A DNA stretch of 64,000 nucleotides from contig CM057338.1 of NCBI GenBank assembly GCA_030015575.1, forward strand, positions 634,748,189 through 634,812,188, given 5' to 3'. The notes under the pieces are model-generated. The model was given only the letters and a program-made list of their open reading frames with translations, was not told the DNA's origin and searched no databases. Of this stretch, positions 57,950-64,000 are shown piece after piece (the first letter of the stretch is position 1; each line of letters opens with the position of its first letter). The position numbers and the translations under genes are program-made. Source of the stretch: Agapanthus africanus (lineage: Eukaryota > Streptophyta > Magnoliopsida > Asparagales > Amaryllidaceae).

Positions 57950-58295
57950 TGCGCCACGTGTTAGGCGCAGATGCATCAGCGCAGCGCCCAAGGCAGCTCA
58001 CCCAATCAGAGCAAAGCTCTGTTTAAAGCAAAATTAAAGGAAGCAACGCTTCAGTTGCGCACGCACTGCGCTGCACGACACGTGCCAGCGCAGATGCGCT
58101 AGAGCAGTTGGCTGCGCCTTGCGCTGCGCGACACGTGTCAGCGCAGTTGCGCTTGCGCAGTTGGGCTGCGCCTTACGCTGCGCGACACGAGTCAGCGCAG
58201 TTGCGCTTGCGCAGTTGCACTGCGCTGTGCGCTGCGCGACACGTGTCAGCGCAGGTGCGCTGCGCAGTGCGCTGCTTGACACGTGTCACATGCTG
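57950..58295 (+). repeat. CACGTG/GCGC array upstream of the TATA box
   Basis: Units with GCGACACGTGTCAGCGCAG and TTGCGCTTGCGC; cores near 57,954, 58,076, 58,131, 58,186, 58,238 and 58,278. It lies just upstream of the TATA box, as an enhancer array would. Confidence 0.85.
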
Positions 58296-58470
58296 GGGCA
58301 TTTGCGCCAAACAGAATTAAGATTTTAAAGAAATCTTTCTGTTCTTGTTAAAACAAGAAGATTTTCTTCTGTAAAACAGAAGCCCTTGGATCAAAGATCC
58401 AATGGTGGGGAAAATTCCCCAAATCACTCAGAGAAAGATCTCTTTAACAAATTTATCTAATTTATGGGCA

Positions 58471-58481
58471 TTATAAAAAGG
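58471..58481 (+). promoter_or_regulatory. TATA box of Tat-type LTR
   Basis: TTATAAAAAGG, between the two CACGTG arrays. Confidence 0.6.
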
Positions 58482-58839
58482 ACCCTAGACCTCAATTCAA
58501 AGGAAGGAACATTTTTGATAAATCAAGAGCTTCAAACAGAGAGAACTCTGAAAATAGTTTCAAGAAAAAGGTAAAAACCTTCATAAAATAGAAGAAATTT
58601 CTTCTAATAGATCATTGATCTAAGAACAAGATCAATGATCTTCACATAATAAACAGTGATTTGCAATTCTTATGAACCACTGGTTCTTTAAATAAGAAAA
58701 ACAAGAAATACTTGTTTTCTTTGATTCTCATTAGATTGAAGAAAACAAATAGTGCTTTGCATTTCTTTTATGAACCATTGGTTCTTGAATCTAAAAGATT
58801 CTTAAATTAATAATGCTTTGCACTTATATATCTGCACTG

Positions 58840-59060
58840 TTGCGCTGTTGGGTTGGCCCAAGCCACCAGAGAGCGCCACGTGTCAGCATCTGAACCATCT
58901 GCGCTATGCGCTTTTGAAATAGAGCTTTGCTCTCTAAAATTGGCGCAACTCACCAGAGCACGCCACGTGTCAGTAGCGCAAGCGTAGCGCACTAACGCAG
59001 CGCACTGCGCTGCATGACACGTGTCATCATCACAAGCGCTTGCGCTCTTTGATTGGCGCA
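58840..59060 (+). repeat. Second CACGTG/GCGC array, downstream of the TATA box
   Basis: Cores GCCACGTGTCAG near 58,875 and 58,965 and GACACGTGTCAT near 59,016, separated by GCGC-rich sequence. Confidence 0.75.
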
Positions 59061-59390
59061 AAGCGCCTGAAAAATGCAATGCATTTCTTTTATTAAAGGG
59101 CCAGGCCCAAGTCAAAAAGACCTAGCAGGGCAGAATAAATTGCAAAGCTATAAAAAGGGCAGAGCCCAAGTAAAATTGATGCTCTGCATCATTTATAAAT
59201 AGGCAGAGCCCAAAACAAATTGATGCTCTGCATCCTTTATGGGTAGAGCCCAAATAAAAATAGAAAAGAAATGCAACGCAAAAGCAAATAAATTGTTGAT
59301 CATTTTCATCTGGATATAGCCCAATTTTGGTCGTAAGTCCTTAAATTAAATTGACTGAGCAAGATTGCTCTCTTAAATCAATTTACCTCC

Positions 59391-59810
59391 GGTTCGAGGG
59401 TACATCTCTGAACTCCTCTGACACCCGTAGTTGTAATCCTTCAATGAAGTCAGAGAGCTGACGGGTCCCGACGACCACATACGTATATTGGACCGAAACG
59501 TCCTTAAACTAATATTGGACCGAAACGTCCTTAAACTAATGGTGGACCACCACGTCCCTAAACTGGAACATGGACCACTACGTCGCTAAACTGGAACAAT
59601 AGAGCCACCAAATGCACTTTTGCCGGATCTAAACGGTCCCATTTAAGTTGATCTTAGCCCCAAATACGGCTAACGTATCCTTAAACATTTAAATGGACTA
59701 TAAAACTCTAAATCGACTTTGGTTCAAGGGTACATCTCTGAACTCCTTTGACACCTATCGTTGTAATCCTTCAACGACGTCAGAGAGGTGATGAGTCCTG
59801 ACGGCCATAT
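59391..59810 (+). repeat. Direct duplication of about 90 bp, 330 bp apart
   Basis: GGTTCGAGGGTACATCTCTG at 59,391 recurs with few changes at 59,721. Each copy continues to a GTCAGAGAG...GAG/GGGTCC box. Between and after them GTTGATCTTAG...GGCTAACG is repeated as well. Confidence 0.8.
59486..59597 (+). repeat. 27-28 bp tandem repeat, four units
   Basis: Two near-identical units (TTGGACCGAAACGTCCTTAA) are followed by two diverged units (TGGACCACCACGTCCCTAAAC and a variant with CTACGTCGC). Confidence 0.88.
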
Positions 59811-60343
59811 ATTAAACAGATCACTATGTTAAGTTGATCTTAGTCTCAAACAGGACTAACGTATCCTTAACGAACATTTAAGTTGATCTTAGCCTCAATA
59901 CGGCTAACGCATCCTTAAACTAAAAACACCAAATCCAAATCTAAGTCAATACGGATTTGTACTAATCCATGTCCTACGGGAGATGGCATTACTCATTCTC
60001 CGTATACAATCCACGGGCAACCACAAACAAAACAAACACACACGAAACGAAGTGAAATTCTGGAGAAGGAGAAAGTTGTTACCGCGATGCGGTAGCGTAA
60101 TTAACTGCAGGGGCTTGCGCCTGCAGGGAAGAGCATCCCCACAATCAAAAACCCCTCAAGCGAGGGGGAATCTGACGAAGTTTGCTACATCGGCCGCATC
60201 CGTCTAAACCTCCGATACATGGTGTCATAAATCAACTTGGCATCTTCGGAGAGGTGGACGGATAGCACCATATAGCATCTGCCCCGAACCTCAGGCCTAG
60301 ACGTCCCCGCGTCGCAGGCCGCCGTTCGGAGGGGAACAGATTC

Positions 60344-60360
60344 TGGCACGCCCGGTGAGA
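60344..60360 (+). other. Primer binding site of Tat-type element
   Basis: TGGCACGCCCGGTGAGA begins 5 bp after the LTR end. This form resembles sites of Tat-lineage gypsy elements as I remember them; I do not assign the tRNA. Confidence 0.6.
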
Positions 60361-60605
60361 CCTTTTCCTATTTCCACTCCACACTTCGTGTGTCGTCTTC
60401 GCGAACGAATCGCGGTTCGTTAATGGTTGCCTTTGGGTTGCAAGTTACTAAGATTTGGTCTTTTATCTGGCGCAAAACTCAAGCATCAATGGCCTCTAAC
60501 TGCACCAACTGCTCAAAGTGCCACTGCAACGGTCGCTCCACCTCCCCTGGAGGTGTAGCATATAGGCCCTAAGCGGCCTCCTTCCTCGCTCTGCCGGTAG
60601 TACAT

Positions 60606-61223
60606 ATGACCCAGGCCACCACCGGCCTGTTTTTCGGGACCATGATCCCACCTACAAGCTTCTCTATGCCAATACCTGCACCGGAAGTGAACAAGAAGTC
60701 GGTCTTCGACCGGCTTACTTCTACGATGGCCCCTGTCAACGGGTCGCCCACTACCAAACCAACAGCCCCTGTTTTCGCCAGGTTGGATCGGAACTCTAAA
60801 TTGGCTGTCCTAAAGAAGTCAATAACTGCTGCTCCAGAAGTCGTCAAGGCGGCTTCCCCTGTCAAAGAGACAGTCTTTTCAAGACTGACTGTTCCTGCTA
60901 CTGCCCCTGCTCGAGGGTCTGTCTTCGACAGGTTGAATATCATCCCTCAAAAGACAACCTCAGTCTTTAAGAGGTTAACACCAGCGACACCTCATTCAGA
61001 CAGGGGGCAAAAACAAGCTGTCTCTATCTTCGAGCCAGTCCCAACGGCTCGTCATGCTCGACGTCGCCATTGGCGACGAGTGAAGAAGGCAGGGGGCAAC
61101 TCCCCCTCAGGGCTAACTCCACCAACTCCAGTGGTAGAAGTCAACGCTGCTGTTCCAACTGGGAATAGCTTTGAACTACTGAGGAGGGTACGAAAGAACT
61201 CTCCAACCGCTACACTGAAATGA
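60606..61223 (+). CDS. Pro/Ala/Thr-rich ORF with five VFxRL motifs
   Basis: A 205-codon frame with a real ATG, about 245 bp after the primer site. The protein is rich in Pro, Ala, Thr and Lys and probably unfolded. The motif VF(D/A/S/K)RL occurs at residues 33, 56, 90, 106 and 120, usually preceded by Ser or Thr. A basic stretch (ARRRHWRRVKK) follows near residue 155. It lies before gag in the same direction, like the extra ORF1 of Ogre-type elements, or is the shifted start of gag. No enzymatic domain is seen. Confidence 0.6.
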   Translation: MTQATTGLFFGTMIPPTSFSMPIPAPEVNKKSVFDRLTSTMAPVNGSPTTKPTAPVFARLDRNSKLAVLKKSITAAPEVVKAASPVKETVFSRLTVPATAPARGSVFDRLNIIPQKTTSVFKRLTPATPHSDRGQKQAVSIFEPVPTARHARRRHWRRVKKAGGNSPSGLTPPTPVVEVNAAVPTGNSFELLRRVRKNSPTATLK

Positions 61224-61421
61224 TCTCCTCCACCTGCGGAGAGAGATCCGAAAACAAAGTAGGAACAGCCCCCTCAACGGCTGTCCTCAAAAATTTATAA
61301 AGTTTGGCGGAGAGTTCAAGACTCTGTGATCGACCAAGATCACTCTCGTCAACAAAAGAAGACGAAGGTGCAAAAAGAAAAATACCGTCCTATTAAATAG
61401 CAGAGGACAACAATCGCTAGG

Positions 61422-63275
61422 GTGCCCACTGCAACAGCCCCTTCAACTTCAACGGCCCACAAAAGAAGAAGGCCGGAGAAAACCCCCGCGCCAGCGACAA
61501 ATATCAGAGGTGGTGAACCCAAACGCCCTAAGTCAGGGGGCAGTGTAGTTCATACCGTCTATGTGGCGTCTGGTAAGGAGGACAGTCGCATATCTACGGG
61601 ACATCGACTGCTTACGGGATCAGTGACCAAAGCGCAGGAACAGCAACAAAAGCTCCAAGAGATGATGAACGCTATGGCCGCACTTACTGGGCCAAAAGAA
61701 AACCCTGAAACGTCCTCGGATGAACGCCAAAAGGAAGAAACCGACGCCGAATTCCTTCGTCGAATATTGGAGAAGAAGGACAAAGAGGCTGCTGAACAAG
61801 CAGCCAACATACAGCGTATGGGCCACCTATTCCAAGACATGGTAGGGATGATGATACAACAAGATCCTACGGCTGAAGATCCCCCGATCGTCCTCGGTTT
61901 CGATAAGTGAGAGACGTCAAATCCCCCGCCAGCTCTGTCAACAGCTAAGGAGGAGACGATCTCCAAAGCTGACTTGGACGAGTACATAGCCCAACAAATA
62001 CGGGTTCATCATGCGACTGAAGCAGCTGGCCAGATCGTAAAAACAGGGCGGCCGTATCCAAGTTGGTACGATCAAATCAAGTACCAGCCCAGTTACACAA
62101 TTCCTAAGTTCCATGTCTACAAGGGGACGGACAATCCTCACCAGCATGTTGCCCAGTTCAGGGCATTCTGCGGCAACACCGGCGGTGACGAGTTTGTTGG
62201 AAGTTTATCAGATACGGCGTTCGAGTGGTACTCTGAGCTCCCGAACGACTCTATTAAGACCTTCACGGAGATGGAGCTGTTGTTTACTCAGCGTTTTGTA
62301 AGAGCCAGTGAACGTACCCCAATGACGGCACTGATTAGCGCCAGGGTAAAGCCAGGCGAGACATGGGTCCAATATGCTATACGGTGGCGAAACTTATGGT
62401 CGAAGTGCGAGCAGCGCATTGAAGAAGCTCCCGCAGTGGGTATGTTTGTGGGAACCCTTGATCCGAAAGCAACCATCTCGCAATTTATGATGTTTTTCAA
62501 GCCGACTACCTTCCAGGCCTTGATTTACAAGCTTGCGCAAATGGATCAGATAGGCTATAAACCCCCTCTTCCAAAGTCGGACTCCCGAAATGACAAAGGG
62601 AAGGGAAAAGCGATCATTGTCGCTAATGCTCAACAACAACCAAGCGACTCGAAGCCGGTTGTTCGTCAAAATAATATGCGTCCGTACGTAGCCCTTGAGG
62701 AAAGGCTAGGACGTTCTTACTCCTTTCCCCGCGATAAAATGAGGAGGTTATTCGAGCTGGCGTTACGCAACCGACTCATAAATCTGCCCGATCTAAAACG
62801 TCCGTTGCAACCAAGTGATGTCAATGAGCCCAACTACTGTCATTATCATCGAGTACTGGGCCATCCGGTCGAAGATTGCTACGTTTTCAAAAATTGGCTT
62901 GAAAACCAGTACCGACAGGGCAAATTCGCGTTATCTGACAAATGGAAGGTGAATCCCCCGCAGCCCCACACATCTAAGGGGACGAATACGCCGGGGGCAA
63001 CATGCTCCGTCGTTGAAGAAGCTCCTTGGGAGGTTGTATTATCAACCAAGACAAAGAGGATGCTAAACGATCTTCAGACATGCCCAGCGATTAGGTGGAA
63101 GAACCCGTTGGAACCGCAGGTCATTGAGGGGATGTTGAAGCCACGTCCAACTCTAAAGACCGATGGAGGTGGCTCAAGCACTCGCAACCGGCCGTCAAAA
63201 TCTTTGAAGAAGAAGAAAAAGAAATCAAAGAAGCCCGTGAAGCCTGGCGACAAGCGCTCGGACTTGCAAAAATAA
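61422..63275 (+). pseudogene. Tat-type gag frame, interrupted by TGA
   Basis: The frame opens without an ATG at its start (first codon GTG), so it may join an upstream exon or result from a shift. Residues 1-162 are charged and partly coiled coil. TGA at 61,908 splits it (AAG-TGA-GAG, probably CGA before). Next comes a Ty3/gypsy gag core: YTIPKFHVYKGTDNPHQHV, FEWYSELPNDSIKTFTEME and LFTQRFV. Then follow a zinc-binding CHYHRVLGHPVEDCYVFKNW (62,838-62,890) and a Lys-rich tail ending at TAA (63,273). The lineage, Tat/Ogre, follows from the CxxH...H...C box and the gag style. The piece 61,224-61,421 has no ORF. Confidence 0.85.
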
Positions 63276-64000
63276 ATTGACGCGCTGGAGGAATACAACC
63301 AGAAGGCACAGACTCCCATTACATTCCAAGAGTTCCTCAATCACGTCTTTCAAGAGGAAGATGAGGAAGAAAGTTCATCTGATGATTCTGAAGAATGCAT
63401 GGCGAGCTGTCATGTGATTTCCCACTCGTTCATGGATGATGAGGAGACCCCTTGTACTGAAACGCCGGGGGCAGATCCTGAACCAAAAATTCTGGGGCCA
63501 TCGGATGAAGTAATTGACGCATTCCTTAGTGAAGCTCTCTTCAAAAGTAAAGCTGATCGGGAACGCGAGGCGGTCATATTTGAAAGGGTCAAGAGCTAGC
63601 GACTTGATGAAAGAGCTGAGACGATCCCGCTGGAGAAAAATGCCTCCAACATCGACAAAAGCCAATTCAAGATAAGGAAAAGGTTTGCTAAGGCCATATC
63701 AATGGGCATGAAGCTACCATCCTCAGAAGGAAAAATTACTGGTGAAATAGAAATGCACCCCTCCTATTGCTTATATCATCAGAAGGTTTCGCACACCACT
63801 TAAGAGTGCAAAGCTTTCGATAAATGGTGGCAAGGATACGTTGCTCATAGACAACGCTTCAAGCGGGAAAAGTGCAAAACTCGTCGGGAGCGAAGAAATA
63901 CGACCGAAGGGCTTAAAAGAACTACTGGCGATTGTTGCATGGTTAACACCGGCGGGTCACAAGTGCCTACATTCGGGAGCGATTCTGATGAAGAGCTGGA
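63276..64000 (+). pseudogene. Tat-type gag/pol frame continuing past the window
   Basis: The same reading frame as gag goes on with two more stops, TAG (63,597) and TAA (63,801). It has an acidic segment (FQEEDEEESSSDDSEE), then a second zinc-box-like CLYHQKVSHTT-x-ECKAFDKW around 63,768-63,815, then an Arg/Lys-rich segment. It ends at the window edge before any protease motif. Confidence 0.75.

Larger units (their letters stand above)
57830..60338 (+). repeat. Tat-type LTR (limits inferred)
   Basis: The right end, GGGGAACA (60,338), is set by the primer site 5 bp later. The left end at TGAAAAGAC (57,830) after TTTTTGGGAAGA is my best guess; no second LTR copy is in the window to prove it. 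It contains CACGTG arrays, a TATA box (58,471), a 330-bp-spaced duplication and a 27-28 bp tandem repeat. No coding gene is recognised. Confidence 0.5.

Overview
The window is plant nuclear DNA of the kind found between genes in a repeat-rich angiosperm genome. I recognise no host gene, rRNA or tRNA. Nearly everything is mobile DNA: Ty1/copia elements primed by initiator-Met tRNA, Ty3/gypsy elements of the Athila type (tRNA-Asp-like primer site), a Ty3/gypsy element of the Tat/Ogre type, and one En/Spm (CACTA) DNA transposon. The species cannot be read from the sequence.

Left part (1-17,045). A (TA)n tract and an array of about 11 GC-rich 58-60 bp units with a CACGTG core lead into a minus-strand LTR (to 12,139). 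That LTR is split by copia-1 (1,593-11,987; 2.2 kb LTRs, 5-bp duplication TATTT, decayed pol). The same LTR sits in the reverse transcriptase of an older copia relic (copia-3, 12,140-15,426). About 1.4 kb without recognised content follows, then the first 175 bp of another copia LTR.

Centre (17,046-55,330). Two Athila-type internal regions lie head to tail and share a middle LTR: truncated internal region 1, LTR, internal region 2, 3' LTR. Internal region 1 carries an inverted LTR-plus-primer-site insertion (23,442-25,331). The middle LTR is split by a CACTA transposon (26,649-43,637, duplication TTT). That transposon is split, 12 nt after its transposase start codon, by copia-2 on the minus strand (30,608-41,147, duplication ATGAG, LTRs about 0.7% different). 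Copia-2 has the only long intact reading frame here: protease, integrase, reverse transcriptase and RNase H, but no gag. The intact 3' LTR preserves the empty CACTA site and so confirms the nesting.

Right part (55,331-64,000). The end of a copia LTR, its primer site and part of its leader (copia-4) are followed by a small antisense ORF with its own TATA box. Next come a Tat-type LTR with further CACGTG arrays, a primer site, a proline-rich ORF with five VFxRL motifs, and a gag frame with four nonsense codons that runs off the window.

The most unusual signal is a 43-50 bp module seen seven times. It has two near-palindromes of the type CCGCGGATCCGCGG flanking a central hairpin around AGC-NN-GCT. 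It occurs in copia leaders, Athila LTRs and an Athila leader, and paired stem bases change together between copies. Second is a copia family that lacks gag in both full-length copies yet moved recently.
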